A stretch of 62,150 bases of DNA from Pseudanabaena sp. (GCA_003249035.1 QBMK01000004.1:156008-218157); one strand, 5' to 3'. Shown: positions 17,217 to 27,032, counted from the first letter of the stretch. The notes: generated from the sequence alone by a model not told the origin. Made by a program: numbers and translations.

Positions 17217-17291
17217 AAAAACCAATAAAAACTCAAAACAAGTGTTTAGGGATTCGCACTAAACACTTGTTTTGAGTTTTTATTGGTTTTT
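17217..17291. terminator. Inverted repeat with 32-bp perfect arms
   Basis: Arms 17217-17248 and 17260-17291 are exact over 32 bp, A/T-rich, with an 11-nt loop containing ATTCGC. It is the longest inverted repeat in the window, lying between the small membrane protein gene and ndhD. It should terminate the first and is a possible cruciform. Confidence 0.88.
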
Positions 17292-17487
17292 ATCTCTCAA
17301 TTAAATTTAGGTATGACGTGGCGATGAAAGTACTTAATGGAGACAATCTAATCACTATATAATTAATTCGAATTACAAAAGTGCTTCTAATACTAATGAT
17401 GACCATTGAAAAGAATAATGCTTAAAAATTTATAAAGTTTAGTACAATGCTTAATATTCTCCTAGGTAAGTATTTATTCTCATTGAC

Positions 17488-19191
17488 ATGACATTAGACC
17501 AATTTCCTTGGCTTACCGCGATCGTCCTACTGCCCCTCGTAGCTTCCTTCCTCATACCCATATTACCGGACAAAGAAGGCAAAACTGTCCGCTGGTATGC
17601 ATTAGGTGTAGGCATCGCCGATTTTATTTTGATGTGCTATGCCTTCTGGAAAAACTACGACCCAAGCAGCTCGACATTTCAACTCGCGGAAAAGTACACT
17701 TGGATACCTCAACTAGGACTTAGTTGGGCGGTCTCTGTCGATGGAATCTCCGCACCTTTAGTAATCCTTGCGGGACTTGTCACAACGCTGTCGATTTTTG
17801 CAGCATGGCAAGTTAATATCAAGCCGCGCTTGTTTTACTTCTTGATGCTCGTCCTTTACTCTGCTCAGATCGGGGTATTCGTTTCCCAAGACTTATTGAT
17901 GTTCTTCATCATGTGGGAAGTTGAACTTATTCCTGTTTATCTGCTCGTTTCGATCTGGGGAGGTCAAAAGCGCCAGTACGCAGCAACAAAATTCTTACTT
18001 TATACTGCCGGAGCTTCGATTTTTATCTTAGTTGCAGGCTTAGCTATGGCTCTGTATGGCAGCAACATGACCTTTGATATGGCAGAGCTAGCCCTGAAGG
18101 ATTTCCCACTTGCTCTAGAGTTGCCGCTTTATGCAGGTTTGTTAATTGCTTTTGGTGTCAAACTAGCGATTTTCCCCCTACATACTTGGTTGCCTGATGC
18201 TCATGGAGAAGCTTCTTCACCTGTATCCATGATTTTGGCTGGAGTATTGCTGAAAATGGGTGGTTATGGTCTGATTCGCTTGAATATGGGCTTATTAGAC
18301 CATGCTCATGTTTATTTTGCTCCAGTTTTAGCCATGCTAGGTGTGATTAATATTGTTTATGGTGCGATAAATTCCTTTGCCCAAACTAATATGAAGCGCC
18401 GACTAGCGTTTTCATCGGTTTCGCATATGGGATTTGTCTTAATCGGTCTTGCTGCCTATACAGACTTGGGAATCAGTGGCGCCATGTTGCAGATGCTTTC
18501 GCATGGTCTCATTGCTTCTGTCTTGTTCTTCCTTGCTGGTGTTACCTACGATCGCACCCACACGATGCTAATGACCGAAATGGGTTATATAGGTAAAGTT
18601 ATGCCCAAGGTATTCGCTTTATTCACCGTTGGCGCGTTGGCTTCTCTCGCATTACCAGGTATGAGTGGTTTTGCTAGTGAAATTTCGATCTTTGTGGGTA
18701 TGACTTCTAGTGATATCTATAGTTCCACATTCCGTACAGTGACTGTATTTTTAGCTGCAGTTGGGGTGATTCTCACACCGATCTATCTGCTGTCGATGTT
18801 GCGTCAGATTTTCTATGCTTCTGATGCCAACCCCACCTGTGATATCAATCCTTCCTGCGATATTTCGGACATTAGTCTTAAGTCACAAGGTAATCAAGAG
18901 GTGGTTTGTTTTGGTACAAATTGCGTTTTGCCTAGTGAAGCAGACTTTAGCGATGCTAGACCTCGCGAAGTATTTATTGCTGTTTGCTTTTTAGTTCCAA
19001 TTATTGCGATCGGTGCATATCCAAAAATGGCAACCAATCTTTACGATGCGACCACAACAGCTATTAATTCTCAGATGCTACTTGCCCATGAACAAGTTGC
19101 TTTGATCAAGAATCCTGAAATTTTTGCCGAACAACCTTCATTCCCTGCACTTTCCGAAGTTAAGGTCAATGCAGTTTTAGCAAACAAGTAG
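17488..19191 (+). CDS. ndhD: NAD(P)H-quinone oxidoreductase subunit 4 (NdhD1/D2 type)
   Basis: A proton-pumping membrane subunit of the NDH-1 complex. The 567-residue protein has about 14 transmembrane segments and the antiporter-like core: [13 protein letters not shown] with the conserved glutamate, and [11 protein letters not shown]-type sequence ([14 protein letters not shown]) with the key lysine nearby. A cysteine-containing insertion after residue 445 ([18 protein letters not shown]) is, as I recall, typical of the respiratory/cyclic NdhD1 type rather than the CO2-uptake NdhD3/D4 type. No other ndh gene is adjacent. Confidence 0.93.
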   Translation: MTLDQFPWLTAIVLLPLVASFLIPILPDKEGKTVRWYALGVGIADFILMCYAFWKNYDPSSSTFQLAEKYTWIPQLGLSWAVSVDGISAPLVILAGLVTTLSIFAAWQVNIKPRLFYFLMLVLYSAQIGVFVSQDLLMFFIMWEVELIPVYLLVSIWGGQKRQYAATKFLLYTAGASIFILVAGLAMALYGSNMTFDMAELALKDFPLALELPLYAGLLIAFGVKLAIFPLHTWLPDAHGEASSPVSMILAGVLLKMGGYGLIRLNMGLLDHAHVYFAPVLAMLGVINIVYGAINSFAQTNMKRRLAFSSVSHMGFVLIGLAAYTDLGISGAMLQMLSHGLIASVLFFLAGVTYDRTHTMLMTEMGYIGKVMPKVFALFTVGALASLALPGMSGFASEISIFVGMTSSDIYSSTFRTVTVFLAAVGVILTPIYLLSMLRQIFYASDANPTCDINPSCDISDISLKSQGNQEVVCFGTNCVLPSEADFSDARPREVFIAVCFLVPIIAIGAYPKMATNLYDATTTAINSQMLLAHEQVALIKNPEIFAEQPSFPALSEVKVNAVLANK

Positions 19192-19272
19192 CAGTTGATT
19201 TTTGCTCGGTTGCTATTTGAGCTCAATCTCAAACCAAAAAATTTAGGATCATTGTCTCGGAATGGACTATGC

Positions 19273-19319
19273 CCCTCAAAAAAGATGCCGGCGCGCAGCG
19301 CCGGCATCTTTTTTGAGGG
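19273..19319. terminator. Perfect palindrome, 22-bp arms, GCA centre
   Basis: Arms 19273-19294 and 19298-19319 around GCGC-GCA-GCGC. It lies between the convergent ndhD and prmA genes. The A-rich/T-rich outer ends make it a bidirectional terminator. Confidence 0.9.
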
Positions 19320-19343
19320 TTTGATTTTCCCAAAGACAAAGGT

Positions 19344-20267
19344 TTAATATTCTGACCGTCTAATTGTTAAACAAGCCCATTCTTGACGCTTCCAGAATGT
19401 TGCGATCGTCCATTTATGGACATCAAGAGCCTCGGCAACTTTTTGTACTTGCTCGACCAAAATTCCGCTTAAAATACCCCAGCCATTTTCGTCAACGAGC
19501 TGATCGAAATATGGAACCATATCGACAATGATGTCCGCAAGAATATTGCAGGTAAATCCATTGGCACGCGCAGGCATATTGGCAATTAGATCTTGGATAC
19601 TGCCCTCTTGAACCCAGATTTTATCTTCAGGAATGCCATTGAGCTGGCGGTTGTGATTAGTTGCCTTAATCGCCAAAATGTCGTTGTCGATCGCATAAGT
19701 TTGACTTGCACCAATTAGCAAAGCACCGATACTGAGAATGCCTGAACCACAACCTACATCGGCAACCACGATATTATCTTCAGGCTTTGCCCCCCATAGG
19801 CGCATTTCTAACGCTTCTAAACAAAGTTGTGTAGTAGCATGGGAGCCCGTACCGAAAGCACTGCCGGGATCGAGACGCAGAATTTTGCGATCGCTGTCAG
19901 TCGGTGGATCAATCCAAGCAGGATAAATCACCAACATATCGCCAATTTCCTGCGGGCTCCAGTGTTGTTTCCAACTAGATGACCAATCCTCATCGTTAAT
20001 TACTGTTAATCGAGTTGTTGGGGCTTCGTAATTAGCTGCGATCGCATCTTGCTTTAGCCATAGCGCCAGAGCCGCCAGATCTAAAACACTAGCCTTCTCA
20101 ACTGGCAGATAGCTACTTACGCGAATCTGCCCATATTCTTTTTGGCTTGCCATTCCTTGACAACCAAAATTTTGTAATCGCCAAAAAATCTGCTCTTCTA
20201 GAGACTGTTCGGCTATAACTTGGATTTCCCACCAACTGTTGTTTGAGGTGATGATCGAAGGAGACAT
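19344..20267 (-). CDS. prmA: Ribosomal protein L11 methyltransferase
   Basis: SAM-dependent trimethylation of ribosomal protein L11. The 307-residue protein carries an N-terminal L11-binding domain and a C-terminal class I methyltransferase domain with L-D-P-G-S-A-F-G-T-G-S-H-A-T-T, V-A-D-V-G-C-G-S-G-I-L-S-I-G (motif I), and C-N-I-L-A-D-I-I (motif IV, N-I-L). All key positions look intact. A 22-bp-arm palindrome follows it. Confidence 0.94.
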   Translation of the reverse strand: MSPSIITSNNSWWEIQVIAEQSLEEQIFWRLQNFGCQGMASQKEYGQIRVSSYLPVEKASVLDLAALALWLKQDAIAANYEAPTTRLTVINDEDWSSSWKQHWSPQEIGDMLVIYPAWIDPPTDSDRKILRLDPGSAFGTGSHATTQLCLEALEMRLWGAKPEDNIVVADVGCGSGILSIGALLIGASQTYAIDNDILAIKATNHNRQLNGIPEDKIWVQEGSIQDLIANMPARANGFTCNILADIIVDMVPYFDQLVDENGWGILSGILVEQVQKVAEALDVHKWTIATFWKRQEWACLTIRRSEY

Positions 20268-20347
20268 CTGGCGCTTATGACTATGGTATGAATGATTATA
20301 TTTTGAGAGATTGCGAACGCGAGAGTCGATGAATATCGAAACAATTA

Positions 20348-20749
20348 CTAATCTTGGATATATTCTTGTTGCTTTAACAGTGCTACTTCTGCTCGCTGTG
20401 CTTCTCGACCTAGATATGCAGCATGGTCAAATAGAGTAACAGGACAGGGTTGAGCTTTTTCAAAGATTTCCACACAGAGTTCTTTTGCGGTTCGACCCAC
20501 AAATAGTTGCATTGCTTGACGGTCAACTTTTCCTCTCGCGGGAATTGGTTTGCCAGTCTCAGGATCAACTGCTAAGCCTTTGTCATTAATTGTGTTGCTA
20601 TAGTATTTAGCACAAATTAAATTTTGTTGGCGATCAACATAAATAATAAAGTAACCACTGGGATCAAGAGCGATCGATCGCTTGGATAATTGATCGTCAA
20701 GGATTTGGAGTTGTTGTGTAAGCGAGTTTAGTTCAGCAGTCAAATTCAT
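20348..20749 (-). CDS. DUF4346 cyanobacterial protein
   Basis: A 133-residue soluble protein matching the DUF4346 pattern: L-D-P-S-G-Y-F-I-I-Y-V-D-R, I-C-A-K-Y-Y-S-N-x-I-N-D-K-G-L-A, D-P-E-T-G-K-P-I-P, F-x-G-R-T-A-K-E-L-C, and the C-terminal D-H-A-A-Y-L-G-R-E-A-Q-R-A-E-x-A-L. The family is widespread in cyanobacteria, in some cases fused to tetrahydromethanopterin-type methyltransferase-like regions, with unknown role. It starts with a predicted short coiled coil. Upstream of prmA on the same strand, 80 bp away. Confidence 0.8.
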   Translation of the reverse strand: MNLTAELNSLTQQLQILDDQLSKRSIALDPSGYFIIYVDRQQNLICAKYYSNTINDKGLAVDPETGKPIPARGKVDRQAMQLFVGRTAKELCVEIFEKAQPCPVTLFDHAAYLGREAQRAEVALLKQQEYIQD

Positions 20750-21020
20750 TAACTTTGAGGCAAGAGAATAATATTGTTTCTAGTTACCTATGATACGACT
20801 TAATATTATGGTTTTCACATTTTTGAACTGTAGAAACTATAGCTGCTAACAAAACAGCAAAAAAGAGAGCCGGCACAATTTCTGTCTCCTTTTTTGGAGA
20901 GTGAGAAGCACTGCTTATTTTAATTGTTGGGATGAAGTTTTAGGGAAGTAGCTGATTCCTATACAATTAAAGCTAGTGGATAGTGAATATTCTGATCCAA
21001 TAACTAGAGGGGTGATAGCC

Positions 21021-22745
21021 ATGCCAGCCAAAGTACTAGATGGACGCTACAAACTGATTAAACAGATCGGTGCAGGTGGATTTGGACATACATTTATTGC
21101 TAGAGATATGCGCCGCCCTGGCTCACCAGCCTGTGTCGTCAAACAACTTAAACCTGCTAGCGATGACCCCAGCTTTATTCGCGAGGCAAGACGGCTATTT
21201 AACACTGAGGCAGAAACCCTCGAAAAATTGGGTAGGCACGACCAGATCCCGCAATTGCTTGCTTATTTTGAAGAAGACAAGCAGTTCTTTTTGGTGCAAG
21301 AGTTTGTGGAAGGACAATCGCTTTATGACGAACTGAGAGTGCCATTACCTGAGGTAGCAGATTTAGATAACGAGTCTCAAGATCGTATTCTTGAATCGCT
21401 GGTAAATATTGATGCACCAGCAAGAGACAAACAACTAAGCGAAGTTGAAGTACTCAAGATATTGAAAGATGTCCTTGAAGTTTTGGAGTTTGTTCATTCA
21501 GAAGGGGTGATTCACCGGGATATTAAGCCAGACAACTTAATTCGTCGCAAGAAAGATCAAAAAATAGTCTTAATCGATTTTGGCGCAGTCAAGGCAATGC
21601 AAGATGCTAATGCGCAAATAATTGCTAATGAAAAAGGAGAATCAAGATTTACCGTCACCATCGGTACTCCTGGTTATATGCCTAGTGAGCAATGTGCAGG
21701 AAGACCAACTTACAACAGTGATATTTACGCTTTGGGGATGGTGGCAATTAAGGCACTCACAGGATATGGACCCACCGATCTACCTACCGATCCCGCAACA
21801 GGTGAACTAATTTGGCGTGACAAAGCGCAGGTTAGTAATGGTTTAGCCATGGTCTTGACAAGGATGGTTCGCTATCACTATACACAGCGCTATCAGTCAG
21901 TGCGTGAGGTCAATCAAGGTATTACCACCTTTGCGACGATGACTGAAGTGGAACGTCAAGCGACTACGAGCAAGATCGTCAGGTCGACCATTTTAACTGG
22001 TCCAGTGCGTTCAATTGTCTCTAATGCTGAGGCTGCATCCAAAAGTTCTCAAACTCGTAGGTCAGTTCCTGTCTCGTCGCCTCCTAGTTCTAATTCAGGA
22101 GTTCTATTTCTATTTGGTGGACTATTGGCGGTAGTAGCAGTAATAGCTGCTTTTGCTTTGCCAGCGATGGTGCGAAATAATCAGCCATCAGTTATTGTGA
22201 ATAATCCACCAATTCCTGCAACTAAACCGATCGCAACTGAAGCTAGTCCTAACTCAACATCGGCTAATGCTCCAGTCAATCAAGTTGTAACTTTAGAAGC
22301 TAACAAAGACTCCTTCTTTCCTAATAAAATGGTTGGAGAGGCAACTCATACTTATACAGTTCAAGCTAAGTCTGGTCAATTGCTGAGTACAGCAATTACA
22401 GGTAGTGGATTATTACTTACCGTGCTGAATCCTCAAGGCATTCCCCAGTCCAATGCTGTTAATGTCTTGAATGCTGAAGTACCAATTACTGTTGATGGAG
22501 CCTATGTAGTTCAACTAAAGGGAATTGGAGGTACTACCGAAATACCCTATCAATTAAAACTTAGTCTTAAAGATGCAGCGATCGCACAACCAACTGCTAT
22601 TCCCACAGCACCTCCTTTAACTTCTCCATTAATGTCCCCAACTCCGACATCGGGGACACCTGTTCCTAGTCCTGCAACGCCAGCACCTGTGGCAACGCCA
22701 ACACAAGCACCACCACAAATAGAGATCAAAATTAGAAATAGATAA
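21021..22745 (+). CDS. Membrane-anchored Ser/Thr protein kinase with PPC-like sensor domain
   Basis: A 574-residue Hanks-type kinase. The frame opens at a GTG (20976), but GAGGGG placed ahead of the ATG at 21021 marks the start M-P-A-K-V-L-D-G-R-Y. Kinase motifs: I-G-A-G-G-F-G-H-T-F, catalytic lysine in C-V-V-K-Q-L, H-R-D-I-K-P-D-N, D-F-G-A-V-K, and G-T-P-G-Y-M-P-S-E-Q. One transmembrane helix follows (about residues 357-380). The extracytoplasmic part has a pre-peptidase C-terminal-like beta domain and a Pro/Thr-rich tail. This plan is common in cyanobacterial sensor kinases; the signal is unknown. Confidence 0.9.
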   Translation: MPAKVLDGRYKLIKQIGAGGFGHTFIARDMRRPGSPACVVKQLKPASDDPSFIREARRLFNTEAETLEKLGRHDQIPQLLAYFEEDKQFFLVQEFVEGQSLYDELRVPLPEVADLDNESQDRILESLVNIDAPARDKQLSEVEVLKILKDVLEVLEFVHSEGVIHRDIKPDNLIRRKKDQKIVLIDFGAVKAMQDANAQIIANEKGESRFTVTIGTPGYMPSEQCAGRPTYNSDIYALGMVAIKALTGYGPTDLPTDPATGELIWRDKAQVSNGLAMVLTRMVRYHYTQRYQSVREVNQGITTFATMTEVERQATTSKIVRSTILTGPVRSIVSNAEAASKSSQTRRSVPVSSPPSSNSGVLFLFGGLLAVVAVIAAFALPAMVRNNQPSVIVNNPPIPATKPIATEASPNSTSANAPVNQVVTLEANKDSFFPNKMVGEATHTYTVQAKSGQLLSTAITGSGLLLTVLNPQGIPQSNAVNVLNAEVPITVDGAYVVQLKGIGGTTEIPYQLKLSLKDAAIAQPTAIPTAPPLTSPLMSPTPTSGTPVPSPATPAPVATPTQAPPQIEIKIRNR

Positions 22746-22778
22746 AAAAGAAATGATGCTTTGGATCATTTCTTTTTT
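22744..22778 (+). terminator. Rho-independent terminator of the kinase gene
   Basis: Arms 22744-22757 and 22765-22778 (14 bp, AAAAAAGAAATGAT and complement) with a 7-nt loop and a terminal T-run. It begins at the kinase stop codon. Confidence 0.85.
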
Positions 22779-22787
22779 GAGAACAGA

Positions 22788-23597
22788 ATGAAAATATATG
22801 GAATTGACTTTACCAGTTCACCTAGCAAAAAAAAGACGATCGCTTGTGCAGAAGCTTTCCTAAAAACAGATATTTTGCACATTCAGAAGTTCCATCGTTT
22901 TATAGATTTTCCTTCATTGATGGACTTTCTGACGATTTCATCTGTTTGGATTGCAGGAGTAGATTTTCCTCTGGGACAGCCGCGCAAATTAATCGAGAAT
23001 CTAGGGTGGGGAGAAACTTGGGAGGAATATGTCAATCTTGTTGGGCAGATGACCAAACAGGAGTTTGTAGAAATCTTAAATCAATATCGTCAGAATCGGG
23101 CTGATGGCGATCGCGAACATTTGCGCAAAACTGATAAGTTTGCAGGAGCAATTAGCCCGATGAAGGTCTATGGTGTACCCGTAGGGAAAATGTTTTTTGA
23201 AGGTGCGCCGCGAATGCTCAAGGCAGGATTTAGCATTTTGCCTTGTCATCCAACTAACGATCCACGAATTGTAATTGAGATTTATCCTGCACTCATCGCA
23301 AGACTCACCATCGGAAAACAGCGCTATAAATCTGATGACAAGCGGAAACAAAACTCGGAAATGCAAATTTCTAGGCAAGAAATAATTAATCAGGTGCGAT
23401 CGCCCATATCCAAAACTAAATTTGGCTTTGTTGTCGCAATTAATGACCAGCTTGTCTTGGAATGTACTAGCGATCCTTCAGGAGATACGCTTGATGCAGT
23501 ACTTGCCGCAATTCAGGCAGCATGGGCTTCTCGCCAACCCAATTATGGAATCCCTAAAAAATGCGATCGGCTTGAAGGATGGATTTGTTCTTTATAA
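22788..23597 (+). CDS. DUF429 domain protein
   Basis: A 269-residue protein with the DUF429 signature: Y-G-I-D-F-T-S-S-P at the N-terminus, W-I-A-G-V-D-F-P-L-G-Q-P around residue 55, and a C-terminal D-A-V-L-A-A-I-Q-A-A-W. DUF429 has an RNase H-like (actin/Holliday-resolvase-like) fold with predicted nuclease activity and no firm role. The open frame starts at 22761, inside the upstream terminator, so the ATG at 22788 was chosen. Confidence 0.8.
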   Translation: MKIYGIDFTSSPSKKKTIACAEAFLKTDILHIQKFHRFIDFPSLMDFLTISSVWIAGVDFPLGQPRKLIENLGWGETWEEYVNLVGQMTKQEFVEILNQYRQNRADGDREHLRKTDKFAGAISPMKVYGVPVGKMFFEGAPRMLKAGFSILPCHPTNDPRIVIEIYPALIARLTIGKQRYKSDDKRKQNSEMQISRQEIINQVRSPISKTKFGFVVAINDQLVLECTSDPSGDTLDAVLAAIQAAWASRQPNYGIPKKCDRLEGWICSL

Positions 23598-24231
23598 CTT
23601 CAGGACTTACGCAAAGTGGTTATATGAAGTAAGTCAAAGAGCATTTATGATGATTTACCAGTACATTGATTCAAAACTTGATCGGCGTGTTTTGTGCAGT
23701 GACCACATTGAGTCCCCAGCATAGTTAATTCCGATAGTCTTGCGATCGAACTTACTCCCTTTCCAACTGCCTGTTGGATATCCTTTTCGGTTATGGCATG
23801 ACAGATACAAACGTACATTTGCGTATTGGCTCTCTTGAAGATTAATTTTATTGCAAGTAATTGTCATTATTGATGATGGTAGTAAATTTGTCAAGTATGA
23901 TATTTTGACATCCAAGTGCATAAAAATTTAGAGATCGTCCGAGGTCACTCTAAGTAGTTAGATCTAGGTTCTAACATCTGTATCATTCGCTGTATAGAAT
24001 GGATAGGGTGTTTGTGAGTTTTATTTAATAGAGCCTACTTATATCCAGTACTCGAAAGTGTATTTACACCTCCTATGGTTAACTAACAAGCCACAGCAAG
24101 GTTTTTGGATTTCAAAATTGAGTCCCTATTTTGAGAATTGTTATTACTTAAGTATAATTTCAATAATTGGAATTACTATTGAAAATGCTATAAATAATCT
24201 CATATCACTAGATAAGTTAGGATATTATGCA
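23598..24231. other. Intergenic region with an IS-end-like motif
   Basis: About 630 bp. AGGACTTACGCAA occurs at 23602-23614, a 13-mer found again at 62057-62069 and resembling the ends of several cyanobacterial insertion sequences. A minus-strand open frame (23655-23921) shows no recognisable domain and may be degraded mobile DNA. The promoter of the bacterioferritin pair must lie near 24150-24220. Confidence 0.5.
23602..23614. repeat. AGGACTTACGCAA motif, copy 1
   Basis: Thirteen bases identical to 62057-62069; a variant GGACTTACACAAA is at 2435-2447. All three lie just after the end of a gene. Similar motifs form the ends of cyanobacterial IS elements and MITEs, but no partner end is evident here. 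Confidence 0.45.
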
Positions 24232-24696
24232 ATGCAAGGAAATTTAGATATAAAGCGTCAGCTAAACGAGGCACTTAAAGCTCAACTGACAGCAATTAAC
24301 CAATTTTTTCTCCATGCACGGATGTGCAAAAACTGGGGATTGAATCAGCTTAACGATCGCGAATATAAGTATTCGATCAAGGCGATGAAGCAAGCAGATT
24401 ATCTGATCGAACGAGTACTTTTTTTGGAAGGACTTCCCAATTTACAACAATTAGGGAATCTCCTAATCGGCGAAAATGTCCCTGAATTATTGCAAAACGA
24501 TCTAACCATATGTACGGAGATATGTAATGGGCTGAAATCTGCTGTAGTGATTTGTGAGACTCAACAAGATTTTGTTAGCCGCGATTTGTTTGCCAAATTG
24601 TTGGAGGAGACCGAGGAACAAATCGATTGGCTAGAATCTCAAACTTGGCTGATTGAGAATGCGGGATTGCCCAATTTCTTGCAGTCGATGATTTAG
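24232..24696 (+). CDS. Bacterioferritin, heme-binding type lacking ferroxidase site (BfrA-like)
   Basis: A 154-residue ferritin-like subunit. The open frame is longer upstream, but the ATG at 24232 with AGGA ahead of it matches the family N-terminus. Aligned to E. coli Bfr, the heme ligand Met52 is kept, whereas the six ferroxidase ligands are replaced: E18 to Q, E51 to A, H54 to Q, E94 to C, E127 to T, H130 to Q. This matches the heme-only member of the cyanobacterial split bacterioferritin pair, which must assemble with a ferroxidase-competent partner encoded next to it. Confidence 0.9.
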   Translation: MQGNLDIKRQLNEALKAQLTAINQFFLHARMCKNWGLNQLNDREYKYSIKAMKQADYLIERVLFLEGLPNLQQLGNLLIGENVPELLQNDLTICTEICNGLKSAVVICETQQDFVSRDLFAKLLEETEEQIDWLESQTWLIENAGLPNFLQSMI

Positions 24697-24768
24697 CCGT
24701 TTGGCGAATTGATGCAGCATGCGATCGATTATGGAAATAGATACTTTAGAAATCAATATAGGAAAATT

Positions 24769-25236
24769 ATGAAAGGTAGTGAGAAAGTTCTACAACAATT
24801 ATCGAAGTTGTTGAGTGGAGAATTAGCGGCGCGAGATCAGTACTTTACTCACTCACGGATGTATTTGGACTGGGGACTGAATAAGCTTTACGAGCGTATC
24901 GATCACGAGATGCAGGATGAAACCCAACATGCAGCTTTATTGATTGAGAGAATTCTCTTTCTAGAGGGTACACCCGATCTATCACAGCAAGATGGAATCA
25001 ATATCGGTAAAACTGTGCCTGAGATGTTGCAGAATGATTTGGACTATGAATATAAGGTGATTGGAGATTTGAAAGAAGCGATCGCTATCTGTGAAAGCGA
25101 ACAGGACTATCAAAGTCGCAAGATTTTGCTAGGCATTCTCACGGATACTGAAGAAGATCATGCCTATTGGCTAGAGAAGCAACTCAAGTTGATCGAGCAA
25201 CTGGGCTTGCCAAATTATTTACAATCACAAGCATAA
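24769..25236 (+). CDS. Bacterioferritin, ferroxidase type lacking heme ligand (BfrB-like)
   Basis: A 155-residue subunit starting M-K-G-S-E-K-V-L at an ATG preceded by AGGA. Ferroxidase ligands E18, E51, H54 and E94 are present, and an E-E-D-H motif with one inserted residue supplies the last two. The heme-ligand position 52 is Thr, so this subunit cannot bind the interfacial heme in the usual way. It complements the upstream heme-only subunit; together they should form a mixed 24-mer storing iron. The two genes are 72 bp apart and end at a shared terminator. Confidence 0.9.
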   Translation: MKGSEKVLQQLSKLLSGELAARDQYFTHSRMYLDWGLNKLYERIDHEMQDETQHAALLIERILFLEGTPDLSQQDGINIGKTVPEMLQNDLDYEYKVIGDLKEAIAICESEQDYQSRKILLGILTDTEEDHAYWLEKQLKLIEQLGLPNYLQSQA

Positions 25237-25241
25237 GATTT

Positions 25242-25274
25242 AAATGAGGGCAGCACCAAGTGCTGCCCTCATTT
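25242..25274 (+). terminator. Perfect palindrome, 15-bp arms, CAA centre
   Basis: Arms 25242-25256 and 25260-25274 followed by a T-run, 5 bp after the second bacterioferritin gene. Confidence 0.9.
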
Positions 25275-25374
25275 TTGTTTACTATTTCTTGTTCGGGCGC
25301 GAAAGGAAATTTAATATGATAAGTTGCGATCGCTAAACTTGCTTATCCCCTCAAATCTAGAAGAGCCACTTGAG

Positions 25375-26913
25375 TTACTTCGTAAACCTATGCTTAGCAT
25401 AGATGGCAATGCTGGTAATACAAAGCAACAGTGTAAACCAATCACCCCATAAGACATATAGGGTCTTGGTATCGCGTAAATAAACTGTTTCTAAATGAGT
25501 TTCATAGGTATTCACATTGGAAAGCCAAACTGTGCGTCCGTTGGGATCGACAAAGCCTGAATAGCCAGTATTAGTTGCTCGCACTGCCCAGCGATCGCTC
25601 TCGATTGCTCTTGCCACGTCTTGAGCATGATGTTGCGCTGACATATAGGATGCGAAGTGCGCATTATTAGACGCAGAGAGAATTAACTTTCCGCCTGCGG
25701 CAGTTTGGAAACGGAAAGTTGCGGGATATGCAGACTCATAGCAAATCCCAACTATAAAGCGCCCCCAAGGTGTATCAACAAGTTGTTCGCTCGAACCTGC
25801 ATCGACTTCACCTCTGAGCGGCGATAAACGCTTAATCAAACTTCCTAATATTGGTTTAAAGGGAATGTATTCTCCTACGGGCACAAGCCTTACTTTGTCA
25901 TATTGACCGAGAATCTTGTCAGAACCATCAATCAGAAACAGGCTATTGGTGTAATTATTTGGGTCTTCAGCGTTAGGGTTTCGAGTTGTGCCAAAGCCAC
26001 CTAGCCAGACGGGCACGCGATATTTCTCTACAGCCCGATCAAATAGTTCTCGACGCGCATCGTAATTAGGATAGAGAAAAGAAATTGCGGTTTCAGGAGT
26101 TACAATCATTTCCGCACCTGACTGCGCTAATTTTTCATAGCCCTTGGTGTAATTATTAACGGCTATTTCCCATCCCTTTGGCTTAACAGTCAGAGCATTT
26201 GGGAAGTTCCCCTGAATGATTCCTGCTTTGATGGCTTGTCCATTACCACTTGCCATGCGATCACCTTGCATTTCCCAAGCGCCATAACCCGCGATCGCAA
26301 TTAGCAAAGAAATCGCTGCGATCGCATAGCGCTGTCTTTCGCGCCAAGTTTTGTGTAATAAAATTTCTGCTAATAATCCATTAATTGCCACAATTGCGGA
26401 AGTCACGGTTTGCTGTCCAGATAGACGGCTAATTTGTAATAGCAATAAATTATGAGGACTCTGCGTATAGCCTAGTGCTGTCCAATAAAGTGGTCCCCAG
26501 CTCCAGACAATTTCTAATCCGCTAAATATTGCACAAGCAATAATTATCCGACTAGTTACATTGAGATTCTGCGTGAAAAATGACATTCCCCCTGCCCACA
26601 AGCCCGATAATACTGCTCCCCAAGCCGTAATTAACAACCAGACCAATGTGGCGATCCAAAAACTTGTCCACCAAGGCACACCCATCCATTCCATCGGATG
26701 CACGCTTGTAATCCAAAATAACGCCATACCGTGATAGCAAAATCCCCATATCGCCCCCATTGCGATCGCCTCTTTGACTTTCAGCTTTTGAGTCAGCATC
26801 CACAGAGGAATCATGGCGATCCATGCTAGCCACCATTGACTAAATGGGTCAGGTGTGAGTCCCATTAGTACACCCCCAAGGGCGGCAAACAGGAGATTTT
26901 GCAAATTTCGCAT
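25375..26913 (-). CDS. lnt: Apolipoprotein N-acyltransferase
   Basis: Transfers an acyl chain to the N-terminal cysteine of lipoproteins in the plasma membrane. The 512-residue protein has about six N-terminal membrane helices and a periplasmic nitrilase-like domain. The catalytic triad is visible: Glu in V-T-P-E-T-A-I-S-F, Lys in Y-D-K-V-R-L-V-P-V-G-E-Y, and Cys in G-I-C-Y-E-S-A-Y-P. The final membrane helix is at the C-terminus. It is transcribed divergently from the RelB gene. Confidence 0.94.
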   Translation of the reverse strand: MRNLQNLLFAALGGVLMGLTPDPFSQWWLAWIAMIPLWMLTQKLKVKEAIAMGAIWGFCYHGMALFWITSVHPMEWMGVPWWTSFWIATLVWLLITAWGAVLSGLWAGGMSFFTQNLNVTSRIIIACAIFSGLEIVWSWGPLYWTALGYTQSPHNLLLLQISRLSGQQTVTSAIVAINGLLAEILLHKTWRERQRYAIAAISLLIAIAGYGAWEMQGDRMASGNGQAIKAGIIQGNFPNALTVKPKGWEIAVNNYTKGYEKLAQSGAEMIVTPETAISFLYPNYDARRELFDRAVEKYRVPVWLGGFGTTRNPNAEDPNNYTNSLFLIDGSDKILGQYDKVRLVPVGEYIPFKPILGSLIKRLSPLRGEVDAGSSEQLVDTPWGRFIVGICYESAYPATFRFQTAAGGKLILSASNNAHFASYMSAQHHAQDVARAIESDRWAVRATNTGYSGFVDPNGRTVWLSNVNTYETHLETVYLRDTKTLYVLWGDWFTLLLCITSIAIYAKHRFTK

Positions 26914-26974
26914 AAATAAATTAGCTCGCCTATGTCGGAAAAACTATCTGAAAGATCGCCTTTTGAGCGGTCAA

Positions 26975-27017
26975 CTATGATCAATCTGAGCTACAATGTG
27001 GCTCAGATTGATCATAG
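26975..27017. promoter_or_regulatory. 17-bp-arm inverted repeat upstream of relB-like gene
   Basis: Arms 26975-26991 (CTATGATCAATCTGAGC) and 27001-27017 are exact, with a 9-nt spacer TACAATGTG that contains a -10-like TACAAT. It ends 15 bp before the antitoxin start in a divergent promoter region. It most likely is the autoregulatory operator of the TA locus rather than a terminator. Confidence 0.6.
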
Positions 27018-27032
27018 AGTTAAAGAGTACAC

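Noticed and set aside
18811-18960. Cysteine-rich insertion in NdhD as a possible novel metal site
   Set aside because: A similar cysteine-containing insertion is, as I recall, usual in cyanobacterial NdhD1-type proteins.
23655-23921. 88-codon open frame on the minus strand in an intergenic region
   Set aside because: No domain, no ribosome binding site, unusual composition; more likely chance or degraded mobile DNA.
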